Source of the DNA: Clostridia bacterium
GTDB taxonomy: Bacteria; Bacillota; Clostridia; Christensenellales; Pumilibacteraceae
Reading direction: 5' to 3'
Assembly: GCA_022791915.1 (NCBI GenBank)
Contig: JAAWAB010000004.1
Location: forward strand, 62,001-126,000
Length of the DNA stretch: 64,000 bases
This document shows positions 42,936 through 51,691 of this stretch, piece after piece (positions within the stretch are counted from its first letter, which is position 1; the number at the start of each line of letters is the position of its first letter). The translations under genes and the position numbers were made by a program. Under the pieces are notes generated by a model. It saw only the letters and a list, made by a program, of their open reading frames with translations. It was not told where the DNA came from and made no database searches.

Positions 42936-43215
42936 ACAAAGAGCGAATTTGCGCGGACTCGCCGCTTCGGCGGAAACCCTGTTTCAGGTGGGGAAAGACG
43001 GATTGACCGAAAATTTCATAAGCGGCTGCGACAGCGCTCTTGCGGCGCGCGAGCTGATAAAGCTGTCCGTTCTCAAATCGGCGCCCGTTACGCCGCGCGA
43101 GGCGGGAGAACTTACGGCGGCACGGTTAAATGCCGAATTTGTGGCGGCAATCGGCAGTAAATTTATTTTGTATCGCTACAATAAAAACAAAAGCGAGCAT
43201 GTTTCTCTTGGATAA
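42922..43215 (+). CDS. yhbY: YhbY family RNA-binding protein (CRM domain)
   Basis: A 97-residue CRM-domain protein: MLTSKQRANLRGLAAS, then FQVGKDGLTENFI and the closing FVAAIGSKFILYRYNKN. YhbY binds pre-50S ribosomes. It begins with TTG, since no ATG matches the family start, and GAGG lies 11 nt before. It overlaps tsaE by 14 bp and tsaB by 17 bp, which breaks the common tsaE-tsaB-rimI order; in many Firmicutes yhbY instead lies near obg and nadD. Confidence 0.93.
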   Translation: MLTSKQRANLRGLAASAETLFQVGKDGLTENFISGCDSALAARELIKLSVLKSAPVTPREAGELTAARLNAEFVAAIGSKFILYRYNKNKSEHVSLG

Positions 43216-43870
43216 TGCCGTGAAATTTTTGGTAGTGGATACGGCGGGTCCGTCGGTAGGAGCGGCTCTGTCGGACGGTTCGTTTTTCCGCGACGACGAC
43301 AATCGAAACGCGTCCGCCGTTTTAATGCCCGCTGTGGATAAGCTTTTATCGGATGCAAAACTTTCGCTTTCCGAACTCGATTTTGTGGCGTGTGTCGTGG
43401 GACCCGGTTCGTTTACGGGAATCCGTATCGGAGTATCTGCCGTTCGTGCGCTTTGCTATGCAACGGGAAAGCAGGCGGTGGGAATTCACTATTTGCGTAT
43501 GTTGGCATATAATAAAAGAGCGGACGGGTACGGAAAAATTCTTTGTATTTCCGACGGTAGCAACAATACGGCGTATATTGCCGAATACGATGCGAACAGG
43601 CGCGAGATTTTGCCTTGTCGATGCGTGGCGCAGGAAAGCGCAATTGCTATGGCAAAGGCTTATGACGGCGCCGTATGTACCGACGAGCGCATGGCGGCAT
43701 TTCTTCCCGAAGCGTTTGCACCCGAGAAGGACTGCGGCGCATTGGTTCGTGCGGCGTTTGCGTCGGCAGACGAGCGGGTTGCCTATTCGTTGCTTTTGCC
43801 CGTTTACATACGCGAGTCGCAAGCCGAACGAGATTGGAAAGCGAGGGAACAAAATGCTTGTATTCCGTAA
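43199..43870 (+). CDS. tsaB: tRNA threonylcarbamoyladenosine biosynthesis protein TsaB
   Basis: A protein of 223 residues of the ASKHA fold that works with TsaD and TsaE in t6A synthesis. The signature VVGPGSFTGIRIGVSAVRALCYATGK is present in parts (GPGSFTGIRIG). The start is open to choice: ATG 43199 (overlapping yhbY) or GTG 43220, which would give the more typical N-terminus KFLVVDTAGPS with a weak SD. Overlaps rimI by 17 bp, the usual order. Confidence 0.92.
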   Translation: MFLLDNAVKFLVVDTAGPSVGAALSDGSFFRDDDNRNASAVLMPAVDKLLSDAKLSLSELDFVACVVGPGSFTGIRIGVSAVRALCYATGKQAVGIHYLRMLAYNKRADGYGKILCISDGSNNTAYIAEYDANRREILPCRCVAQESAIAMAKAYDGAVCTDERMAAFLPEAFAPEKDCGALVRAAFASADERVAYSLLLPVYIRESQAERDWKAREQNACIP

Positions 43871-44285
43871 GGCGCAATCACATGACGGAGCGCGGATTGC
43901 CGCCCTGGAAAAGGCATACATCGAATGTCCGTGGTCGGAAGCCGTTGTGTGTCAGACGATAGACGACGAATTGAGTACTATATATCTGCTTACCGACGGC
44001 GACGAGATATTGGGGTACGGCGGATTGAAAATGGTATTCGATACCGCGGAAGTATACAATATCGTCGTAGACGAAAAATACCGACGCCACGGTTACGGAA
44101 CGCTCGTATTGGAAAAACTTTTCGAGCATGCCGTAGAGCACGGTGCGCAGGAAATGTTTTTGGAAGTCAACGAAAACAACGTTGCGGCAATCAATCTGTA
44201 TACAGCGCACGGATTCAGAATATCCCATATGAGAAAGGACTATTACAAAAGCGGGAACGCTCTTATTCTCAAACGGGAAATCTGA
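43854..44285 (+). CDS. rimI: ribosomal protein S18 alanine N-acetyltransferase RimI
   Basis: A 143-residue GNAT acetyltransferase. The acetyl-CoA loop is RRHGYG (77-82), followed by LEVNENNVAAINLYTAHGF, both typical of RimI. It acetylates the N-terminal alanine of S18. The ATG at 43854 has GAGGGA upstream and overlaps tsaB by 17 bp, the conserved tsaB-rimI pairing. Normal length. Confidence 0.93.
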   Translation: MLVFRKAQSHDGARIAALEKAYIECPWSEAVVCQTIDDELSTIYLLTDGDEILGYGGLKMVFDTAEVYNIVVDEKYRRHGYGTLVLEKLFEHAVEHGAQEMFLEVNENNVAAINLYTAHGFRISHMRKDYYKSGNALILKREI

Positions 44286-44318
44286 CGCGGTTTGCGGTAC
44301 GCGTTGCGGAGAAAGCAC

Positions 44319-45038
44319 ATGAATTACAACGGTACCGAAGTTTTTTGCAAGCAGAGCGGAAACGGAAAGAATGCGGTTGTGCTGTTGCACGGCTGGGGCG
44401 CATCGTCTGCGGCGATGGACGGCATATATGCGTATCTTTCCAAAAACGGTCGGTCTGTATTTGCCGTCGATTTTCCGGGATTCGGGAAGAGTGACTTTCC
44501 GCCCGAAACATGGGGCGTATATGATTATGCCGATTGCGTGCAGTATATACTCAACGAATCGGGTATCGTGCGTCCCGTTCTGGTAGGACACAGTTTCGGT
44601 GGGCGTGTTGCGCTTATTTTAGGGGCGCGCGGAATCGCGTCTAAATTGGTGCTTGCCGACGCGGCAGGATTAAAGCCCAAAATGTCGCTTAAAAAGAAAA
44701 GGGCAATCGCGCGGTATAAAGCGGCAAAGCGAAAAGGAAAAATCCTGCCCGATGCGGGCAGCGCCGACTATGCGGCGTTATCGCCTGCCATGAAAAAAGT
44801 ATTTGTGCGAATTGTCAACACGCATCTCGACGGGTTGCTCGCAAAAATAGACGTGCCTACTTTGTTGTTTTGGGGCAAGGAGGACAAAGACACGCCGCCG
44901 TATATGGCGAAACGGTTTCACAAAGGAATCAAAGACAGCGGATTGGTTATGCTGAACGGTGCGGGGCATTTTGCCTATGCCGAGCGGGGTGACGTATTCA
45001 ACGCGGCGGTACGCGTATTTACCGCAAAAACGGAGTGA
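44319..45038 (+). CDS. alpha/beta-fold hydrolase
   Basis: A 239-residue cytoplasmic hydrolase. Oxyanion motif HGWGAS (24-29), nucleophile elbow GHSFGG with S92, acid in FWGKEDKDTP and catalytic His in GAGHFAYAE. The cap is replaced by a very basic stretch (KKKRAIARYKAAKRKGK). Substrate unknown. It lies between rimI and murF; similar hydrolases beside murF occur in other clostridia, so a cell-wall or lipid role is possible. SD CGGAG 10 nt before the ATG. Confidence 0.85.
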   Translation: MNYNGTEVFCKQSGNGKNAVVLLHGWGASSAAMDGIYAYLSKNGRSVFAVDFPGFGKSDFPPETWGVYDYADCVQYILNESGIVRPVLVGHSFGGRVALILGARGIASKLVLADAAGLKPKMSLKKKRAIARYKAAKRKGKILPDAGSADYAALSPAMKKVFVRIVNTHLDGLLAKIDVPTLLFWGKEDKDTPPYMAKRFHKGIKDSGLVMLNGAGHFAYAERGDVFNAAVRVFTAKTE

Positions 45039-45051
45039 CGGAACAATAAGT

Positions 45052-46641
45052 ATGTACTATGCTTTTCTGATCGGATTCTCATTTATCAGCGGCGTACTTC
45101 TTGCCATGATGGGGCTTAAAATCATGCAGATTTTGCAATTATCGTCCTATCGTGTGGGGGGCGTTGTTTCCTGGTTGCAAGAAACGAAATGGAACTATGT
45201 TCTCCGCTATTTTTCGGCGGCATTTTTCTCATTCGTTTCCATGCTCGTGTATGTGGGGTGTTTCGGTAAATGCCGTTACGTTTCCTATATCGGACTTTTG
45301 TTTTATCTGCTTTTTACCGTGTTGTTCGTTTGTATTACGTTGCGGCAAAAAAGCAAGACGCCGTTAAAATTCACGCCGCGCATAATCCGTCTGACCGTGC
45401 TCACTGCCTTGCTGTTTGCTTTGGCGTCGTTCGGAATTTTGTATGCGGAAAGATTTGTGCCCGTTCGCTATGCGTTTTTGGGACTCATGCCGTTGGCGGT
45501 ACCTTTAATTGTGATTGCGGCACATTGGATTTTATTGCCGCTCGAATTGCTCAATAACTTTGGGTACGAACATCGCGCGCACAAAAAATTACTCGATGCA
45601 CACGGATTGATTAAAATCGGCATAACGGGCAGCTACGGCAAAACCACGGCGAAAAATATTCTTGCCGCTATGCTTGCGCAAAAATACGAAGTGCTTTCCA
45701 CACCGTCCAGCTACAACACGCCGCTCGGTATTGCGCGAACGGTAAATTACAATTTAACTCCCGACCACCGCGTGTTTTTAGCCGAAATGGGCGCTCGTTA
45801 TCGCGGAGATATTGCAAAACTTGCCAAACTCGTGTGCCCCGATATCGGCGTTATCACGGCTGTGGGGAATCAGCACCTTGCCACGTTCGGTTCGGTTGAA
45901 ACGATTGCCCAAACCAAATACGAACTTATACAGGGATTATCGTCGGCGGGAGTTGCCGTGTTTTCGGCAGATAATCCGCACACGATACGCATGTACGAAC
46001 AAACCGCATGTAAGAAAATTCTGGCGGGCAACAGCTTGACGGACGGCGCAACGGTTACGTATGCAAACGTTACGTTCGGTGCGGACGGTACGGGATTTGA
46101 TTTGCAATCCGACGGACAAAGCGAACATATCGTTACCAAACTGTTGGGCAGACATATTCCGTCGCTTGTGTCGCTTTGTGCCGCCGTAGCGCTACAACTG
46201 GATGTTTCTTTGAGCGAAATTGCGCAGGCGGTAGCGCGGCTCGAACCTGTGGAACACAGATTGCAACTGATTCAAAACGGCGACGTGACCGTTTTGGACG
46301 ACGCCTACAACAGCAACGTTGCAGGCGCAAAAAATGCGCTGGAAGTTCTTAAAGCGTTTGACGGAACACGCGTGATTGTAACGCCCGGTTTGGTGGAATT
46401 GGGTGACGAAGAAGAAAACGCAAATTTCGCTTTGGGAGAATGCGTATACGGCAGTGCCGATTTCGCCTGTTTTGTGGGCGGCAGAGCGCAGGTGTTGAAA
46501 GAAGGCGCTCTTTCGGCTGGGATGTCGGAAGAAAATATTTTTGTGTGTGAAACGCTGGACGAGGCGGTGGCAAAGACGGGTGAAATAGCGGGCAAAAAAA
46601 CAATTTTATTTGAGAATGATTTGCCCGACAATATAAAATAA
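45052..46641 (+). CDS. murF: MurF-like Mur ligase with N-terminal membrane domain
   Basis: A 529-residue Mur ligase. The ATP loop is ITGSYGKTTAKN (191-202), followed by GVITAVGNQHLATFGSVETIAQTKYELI, LEPVEHRLQ, DDAYNSNVAGA and the MurF-type end LFENDLPDNIK. MurF joins UDP-MurNAc-tripeptide to D-Ala-D-Ala. Unlike classical MurF, the first 170 residues hold about five membrane helices, which would tie the ligase to the membrane. The start at 45052 has only a weak SD. It follows a hydrolase gene 13 bp later. A specialised second ligase cannot be excluded. Confidence 0.85.
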   Translation: MYYAFLIGFSFISGVLLAMMGLKIMQILQLSSYRVGGVVSWLQETKWNYVLRYFSAAFFSFVSMLVYVGCFGKCRYVSYIGLLFYLLFTVLFVCITLRQKSKTPLKFTPRIIRLTVLTALLFALASFGILYAERFVPVRYAFLGLMPLAVPLIVIAAHWILLPLELLNNFGYEHRAHKKLLDAHGLIKIGITGSYGKTTAKNILAAMLAQKYEVLSTPSSYNTPLGIARTVNYNLTPDHRVFLAEMGARYRGDIAKLAKLVCPDIGVITAVGNQHLATFGSVETIAQTKYELIQGLSSAGVAVFSADNPHTIRMYEQTACKKILAGNSLTDGATVTYANVTFGADGTGFDLQSDGQSEHIVTKLLGRHIPSLVSLCAAVALQLDVSLSEIAQAVARLEPVEHRLQLIQNGDVTVLDDAYNSNVAGAKNALEVLKAFDGTRVIVTPGLVELGDEEENANFALGECVYGSADFACFVGGRAQVLKEGALSAGMSEENIFVCETLDEAVAKTGEIAGKKTILFENDLPDNIK

Positions 46642-46661
46642 ACGGGAAACGGGAGAAAAGA

Positions 46662-47411
46662 ATGACGCAAAACGGAAAGAGAATTGCGTTTGTTGCAGGC
46701 GGTAGCGGGGCAATCGGAGCCGATATCTGTCGTGCGTTGGTTGCCGACGGATTTGCGGTAGCAATAGGATATTGCACGCAGCGGGAACGCGCGGAAGAAC
46801 TTGCCGATAGGGTAAGCGCCGCATGCGGGACAAGCATTGCCGTGCGGTGCGATATTACCGAGTATGCGTCTGTTTTGCAGGCAAAAGAAGAAGTGCAAAA
46901 CAGAATAGGAAATGTGGATACGCTTGTCAACTGTGCGGGAACGGAGGCATATCGGTTGCTTTGCGACGAAACGGAAAAAAGCATTGTGCATACGATTGCC
47001 GCCAACCTGACGGGTAACATTTTTTTGTGTCGCGTGTTTTCGCCCGATATGGTACGTATGCGGTTCGGGCGAATCGTGAATCTTTCTTCGGTATGGGGAG
47101 TGAGCGGCGCCGCCATGGAAACGGTGTACAGCGCCGCCAAAGCGGGACTGATTGGGTTTTCCAAAGCGCTTGCATTGGAGCTTGCGCCCTCGCTCGTTAC
47201 CGTTAATGCCGTAAGTCCCGGTTTTATCGATACGCCTATGAACGCTCGTTTTTCGGATGCAGAACGGCAAGCGATTATAGATGAGATTCCCGCATGCCGT
47301 TTCGGATTGCCCGCAGACGTGTCTGCTGCGGTGCGATTTATAGTGAGTGAAAGTGCGTCGTATCTTACGGGACAGAATATTGTTGTATCGGGCGGATATA
47401 AAAATATTTAG
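46662..47411 (+). CDS. SDR family oxidoreductase (FabG-like)
   Basis: A 249-residue short-chain dehydrogenase: cofactor loop GGSGAIG (13-19), NCAG-type motif (NCAGTEA), and catalytic Y156-x-x-x-K160 with Ser at 142-143. The end SASYLTGQNIVVSGGY is as in FabG. It could be 3-oxoacyl-ACP reductase or a sugar/alcohol dehydrogenase; no other fatty-acid genes are nearby, so the specific role is open. Last gene of the operon, ended by the terminator at 47429. Confidence 0.85.
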   Translation: MTQNGKRIAFVAGGSGAIGADICRALVADGFAVAIGYCTQRERAEELADRVSAACGTSIAVRCDITEYASVLQAKEEVQNRIGNVDTLVNCAGTEAYRLLCDETEKSIVHTIAANLTGNIFLCRVFSPDMVRMRFGRIVNLSSVWGVSGAAMETVYSAAKAGLIGFSKALALELAPSLVTVNAVSPGFIDTPMNARFSDAERQAIIDEIPACRFGLPADVSAAVRFIVSESASYLTGQNIVVSGGYKNI

Positions 47412-47428
47412 GAATAAAGATATTTAAT

Positions 47429-47467
47429 AAAAAACAACCGCATGCAATTTGCATGCGGTTGTTTTTT
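47429..47467. terminator. bidirectional terminator, 17-bp perfect stem
   Basis: AAAAAACAACCGCATGC (47429-47445) pairs with its exact complement at 47451-47467 around AATTT. It ends the plus-strand operon and, in the other direction, the large surface-protein gene, whose stop is at 47478. Confidence 0.92.
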
Positions 47468-47477
47468 ACGTTGGAAG

Positions 47478-50400
47478 TTAATCGTCGAATTGGTCGATGA
47501 ACGAATCGTTTTTCGGTTCGATTTTTTCTTCGACGGGGGATTGTTGCTCGCCTGTTGCGGGCGTCTGTGCTTCGGTTTCCGTTGCCTGTTCGCTTGCAGA
47601 CTCGCCGTCTGCGTTTTCTTGCGTGGGGGCGGATTCTTCGGCTTTTTCCGACATCGTTTCTTCTGTGGTAGATTCCGTAACGGGTTCGGTCGGTTTTACG
47701 GCAGGCGCTTTTTCCGACTTCACTGTGTCGTCGTCAAAGGTTTCATAGCTTTCGTCGCCGTCGGTACTCTCTACAACGTCAGCCACTTTTTCGCTTTCTT
47801 CCGCATTCTTATTGTGTTCGCGGTTGAGCGTGGCGGCACGGTCATACGATGCGGTTTTCTGCACTACGCCTTTCTTGTCGGCGCGTTTTTCCATAATCTT
47901 GCGAATCAGGAATCCCACAAGGGCAATCACGATAGCAATCGCAAACAGAATGGAAGGTATCAGCCACCATTGCATTGTATTGTCGCTCGGTGCGGGTTCG
48001 GTATCGTCGGGCGTTTCGTCGTCCTTTTGTTCACCCAAACGGGCAATAAGAGCGTAGTCGTTGTTTTTATCCGTTTCAACGTCTTTTACGCTGGCATTGA
48101 ACAGGCTTTCGCTGATGTCCGTAACCGTAATGCTGTTGATATACACTCTGCCGCTGCAACGTTTTGCCGACGAAGCGCCTTCGCCCAAAGCAATTCGCAA
48201 CGACGCGGTAGTGTCCTCACTGCCGGGGTCGATATAGAACGTATATTTGCGGAACGCTTCGGTATCCGTTGTGCCGTCCGTGACAACGGTTGTGCTCTTG
48301 ATATCCTTGAAAGCAAATTCCGTTCCCGAAAGGGAAAGCGTTGCACCGATTGCGTTTATATTGGTTTGTTCGGGAATATCCACTTTAACGAGCACGTCCA
48401 CTTGATAATAGGTGCCTGCGGTAAAAGACATTGCCTTGGCGGAAGTGAGCGCCGAGGAGGCGGGGGAGGGGTTATACAGCATGAGCACGGTGTGGTTATT
48501 GGGATATTCGGTGTTGCGGAACGACTGGGGCACCGTGGTATCGTCGGACGGATGACGCGTCGGGTCGAAAATGCCGTAGCGCACGCCTTCGCCGCCGTCG
48601 GTTGTCAGAGTCCAGTCATACGGGAGTTTTACATATGCGGAATCATAATAATCATAAGCCGTGAAATCGGAACTGACAAACGAATATGCGGCTTGTCCCG
48701 CCGTGGGATTGTTCAGTCTTGCCGCGTCGCATTTTGCTTTTGCATTTGCGAATTTAACCGCCGCACTGTCGCCGTCCGTATCGTCGGTAAAGGCGGCATA
48801 GGCAACTTTTTGCACATATACGTTGCCCGACGCGCGTTTGGTATGATTATCTTTGCGGTCTATGTTGCCCAACCAAACTTCTACGCTGACGGTAGAGATG
48901 TCGGTTGCGCCCGGTTCGATATAAAAAGTAAACGTTTTGAAGTCGTTGGTGTTGCCGATGTTTTCGATGGTGGCAAGTACCTTTTTGTCGTTTTTGAGCA
49001 CCAAACTTGCACCGTAGCCTTTTATGTCTGCCGCCATCAGTTCTACGGTAAGCGTTCCCGGCGTATTTGCCGATACGGTAATTGCGGGGGAGCGGTAGCA
49101 GAATGCGGTGAGTTCGTTTGCGTGCAACAAAAGAAGGTTGCGTTTGCCGTCACCGTAGTTATAGGCGCCGCCAAAGTTTTCGGCGTATTGATTGAACGTT
49201 TTTGTGTCGGTAGGGATAATTCCGCTGATGAGATTATCCGAATCGAGATTGAGATATGCCGTTTCGGTCGAATATCCTTCGGTTTCTACCGTTTCGGGTG
49301 TGTACATCGACCAATTTGCGGGTGCAAACGGATATTCAAACGTTTCGTACTCGCCAATCTGATAGAATTCGCCGTTGGCAACACCCGTATCTTCGAAAGT
49401 GCGGAAAGATTCTTCTACGCCTGCGTCGGTATCGATATTGACTGCGGTGGCGTTTGTGTCCGAAGAGTGTGCGTTATAAACGGAAGGAAGAATTTCTTCA
49501 ATCGTTACGTTATCGAAAATGGCGATACCGCTGCTTTCGTTGTCGGGCGTTCCCAACCAGCATTCCACGCTTGCTTCGTAATCTTGCACGGCGGAACCTT
49601 GCACATACAACGAATATTGCGTGTAGCCGCCCCTTGCGAGATTGGCGTCGTCACCCGTGCATTTTGCGTGCGTGGCAAACAGGTTTTTGCCTTCGTATTC
49701 TTTGTCGCCACTGTTGCGTACGACCGAAAGGGCAAGCGTTGCACCGTTTCCGTCGGACGACATTTCCTGCGTTTTAACCCAGGCGGATACGCGGTAGTAA
49801 TGATAGCGTTCTACGGTGAACTTGCGGGAAGCTACGCCTGCCGCCACCGAACGGAACGAACCGTCGTTATACGAAGAGAGTACCAAAACGGAACTGTCGC
49901 CGTCAAACGTTTCGTTTGCGTCGGGGTTGTATCCCGTGTATTTTCCGTTTGCCGAGGAAGGGTCGGAAACAAGATGATACTTCTGCGCCTCTTCGCTCGT
50001 ATCCGAGAAAGGCTGTGCGCCGTTGTAAATTCCGTACGTTAAGTCCGAAAGGTCGTCGCCCGTCAGTCGCCAATTTTCATCGGGTATTGCGGAGTAGAAG
50101 TTCAGATTCCGCATGCCGCTGGTTTCTACGATTTTATCGGTGGTTTTGTTGGAGTAATCTTTAACGATTGTATGGGACGAGCCTTTCGCGCTCTGTGCCA
50201 TGCGGAAAAAGTCGGCGGGGGAAATCTGATATGCCTGAATGTTATCGAAGAAAGCATAGCCCGTAGCGGGGTCGTAATGCGTTTTGGTGGAATCTTTTGA
50301 ATCCGTATAGCTGTCGCCTACTTGCAAGCTGACCGTAACGGTTTGGTCGGCATACGAGGAAGATGCAATATAAAATTCGAATCTTTCCCACCCGAAGTTA

Positions 50401-51026
50401 TGGTCTTTATCGGGCGCGTTGTCTTTAACGGTGTTGATATTGATGAATGCTACGTCGTCGTCCAGTCCGTTCAATCGGATTGCGGCGCCCGTATTTTCGG
50501 CAAAATTGCCTGTGCGGACATACGCTTCTATTTTATAGTAGCGGTTTGCCATGAAAGTAAGACTGCTCGAAGTGTATCCGTAAGCCGTTCCTACCGAATT
50601 GGAAGGGCGAACGTTAATAAAGAGCACGTTGCGGTTGGTGCCGGGATAATTTTCGTTACCGAACGGAGAATCGGGGGGAGTATTCCCTTTGAATTCGTCG
50701 GGATAGTCTTCGTTTAATTTATAGCTGTCTTTTTCGCTTGCGTACGAATCGAGAGCCATAACGCCGCCGATAACGCCGCTCGAACCTTTATTGTCGATGC
50801 CGCCGCCCGTCCAGCCGTCGGGAGTGCGGGGCGCAGACCCGGACACGTTTGCAAACTGTCCGTTGGAAAGCGATAGGTTTTCGGTCACGAATTCCGCTAT
50901 GCTCGTATCTTCGGCATGTGCGGAGAACGTGAGCGACCCAACCGACGCAAAAACGCCGACGGAGAGCGCCAGACACACGAGTGCGCAAAGGATGCGGGAT
51001 ATTTTACCGTTACGTGCTTTTTTCAT
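47478..51026 (-). CDS. giant surface protein: four jelly-roll-like modules, one TM helix, acidic cytoplasmic tail
   Basis: A 1182-residue protein of no family I can name. Signal peptide (1-37, AHAED cleavage), then four repeated modules of 200-240 residues with the pattern aromatic-YY-(K/R/Q)-V-x-A-x-V-(K/R) and a closing (F/V)(F/Y)(D/I)N(I/V/S); each resembles carbohydrate-binding jelly rolls. One TM helix near 1020-1042 is followed by KRADKK and a 130-residue tail rich in Glu, Ser and Thr. So it is a type I membrane protein with a long inside tail, not an LPxTG wall protein. RBS AAAGGTGA; promoter at 51059. Confidence 0.82.
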   Translation of the reverse strand: MKKARNGKISRILCALVCLALSVGVFASVGSLTFSAHAEDTSIAEFVTENLSLSNGQFANVSGSAPRTPDGWTGGGIDNKGSSGVIGGVMALDSYASEKDSYKLNEDYPDEFKGNTPPDSPFGNENYPGTNRNVLFINVRPSNSVGTAYGYTSSSLTFMANRYYKIEAYVRTGNFAENTGAAIRLNGLDDDVAFININTVKDNAPDKDHNFGWERFEFYIASSSYADQTVTVSLQVGDSYTDSKDSTKTHYDPATGYAFFDNIQAYQISPADFFRMAQSAKGSSHTIVKDYSNKTTDKIVETSGMRNLNFYSAIPDENWRLTGDDLSDLTYGIYNGAQPFSDTSEEAQKYHLVSDPSSANGKYTGYNPDANETFDGDSSVLVLSSYNDGSFRSVAAGVASRKFTVERYHYYRVSAWVKTQEMSSDGNGATLALSVVRNSGDKEYEGKNLFATHAKCTGDDANLARGGYTQYSLYVQGSAVQDYEASVECWLGTPDNESSGIAIFDNVTIEEILPSVYNAHSSDTNATAVNIDTDAGVEESFRTFEDTGVANGEFYQIGEYETFEYPFAPANWSMYTPETVETEGYSTETAYLNLDSDNLISGIIPTDTKTFNQYAENFGGAYNYGDGKRNLLLLHANELTAFCYRSPAITVSANTPGTLTVELMAADIKGYGASLVLKNDKKVLATIENIGNTNDFKTFTFYIEPGATDISTVSVEVWLGNIDRKDNHTKRASGNVYVQKVAYAAFTDDTDGDSAAVKFANAKAKCDAARLNNPTAGQAAYSFVSSDFTAYDYYDSAYVKLPYDWTLTTDGGEGVRYGIFDPTRHPSDDTTVPQSFRNTEYPNNHTVLMLYNPSPASSALTSAKAMSFTAGTYYQVDVLVKVDIPEQTNINAIGATLSLSGTEFAFKDIKSTTVVTDGTTDTEAFRKYTFYIDPGSEDTTASLRIALGEGASSAKRCSGRVYINSITVTDISESLFNASVKDVETDKNNDYALIARLGEQKDDETPDDTEPAPSDNTMQWWLIPSILFAIAIVIALVGFLIRKIMEKRADKKGVVQKTASYDRAATLNREHNKNAEESEKVADVVESTDGDESYETFDDDTVKSEKAPAVKPTEPVTESTTEETMSEKAEESAPTQENADGESASEQATETEAQTPATGEQQSPVEEKIEPKNDSFIDQFDD

Positions 51027-51058
51027 CTTGTCACCTTTTTTTGAATAGTATTTGATTC

Positions 51059-51086
51059 CTTATAGCAGATATGCGGATGTCGTCAA
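51059..51086 (-). promoter_or_regulatory. promoter of the giant surface-protein gene
   Basis: Read on the minus strand: TTGACG (51086-51081), 16-nt spacer, TATAAG (51064-51059). The rest of the 51027-51312 gap is AT-rich and includes the 18-bp perfect palindrome ATTATATAATTATATAAT (51106-51123); I see no gene there. Confidence 0.65.
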
Positions 51087-51312
51087 ATTTCGCCATACAG
51101 CATACATTATATAATTATATAATATACGGCAAATTTTTGCAAACGATTTGATGACCGATTTTGATTTTTTTACGCTGTAATAACAAATTTTTACACGTCG
51201 GAAAAGTTTACCGCGCGTATCGAATGGGGAGAATAAAAGAGTAACGAACGAGATTGCGAAAATGCGATTCGATACGAAAACAGTTGTTTTGAGAAAGACG
51301 GGAGATAAAAAT

Positions 51313-51678
51313 TTGAAGAAAGGAACGGAACGAGCGGTAAAAATCGGCGGCGGACTGCTGATTGGACTGGTAAACGGTTTTTTCGGCGGCGGCGGGGGTA
51401 TGTTGTGCGTGCCGCTTTTGGAAAAAGTTTTACACGAACCCACAAAAAAAGCGCATGCCACCGCTATACTGGTTATATTGCCGATTAGTATTGCCAGCGC
51501 GGTGACGTATCTGATAAACGGATACTTTTCGCTTTTCGGAACGCTTACAACGGGAATAGGTGTGATTGCGGGCGGAACGGTAGGGGCATTGCTGCTTAAA
51601 AAGTTGCCTTCCTTTGCCGTGGGAATCATTTTTGCGTTAATGATGATTGGAGTCGGTTTGCGAATGGCGCTCGTTTAA
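51313..51678 (+). CDS. half-size TauE/SafE family membrane protein (first of pair)
   Basis: A 121-residue membrane protein with about four helices. GLVNGFFGGGGGMLCVPLL at the N-terminus is the signature repeat of the TauE/SafE sulfite exporter-like family (DUF81), which is normally about 250 residues with two such halves. TTG at 51313 is preferred, with GGGAG 8 nt upstream; an upstream ATG at 51262 lacks an SD. The next gene, 13 bp on, is the matching second half. Probably an anion or organosulfur exporter formed by two chains. Confidence 0.82.
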   Translation: MKKGTERAVKIGGGLLIGLVNGFFGGGGGMLCVPLLEKVLHEPTKKAHATAILVILPISIASAVTYLINGYFSLFGTLTTGIGVIAGGTVGALLLKKLPSFAVGIIFALMMIGVGLRMALV

Positions 51679-51691
51679 CCGAAGGAGAACT

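Noticed and set aside
47442-50042. An 866-codon open frame antisense to the giant surface-protein gene
   Set aside because: It is the opposite-strand shadow of a codon-biased gene: Cys/Arg/Phe-rich, no ribosome binding site, and it starts inside the terminator.
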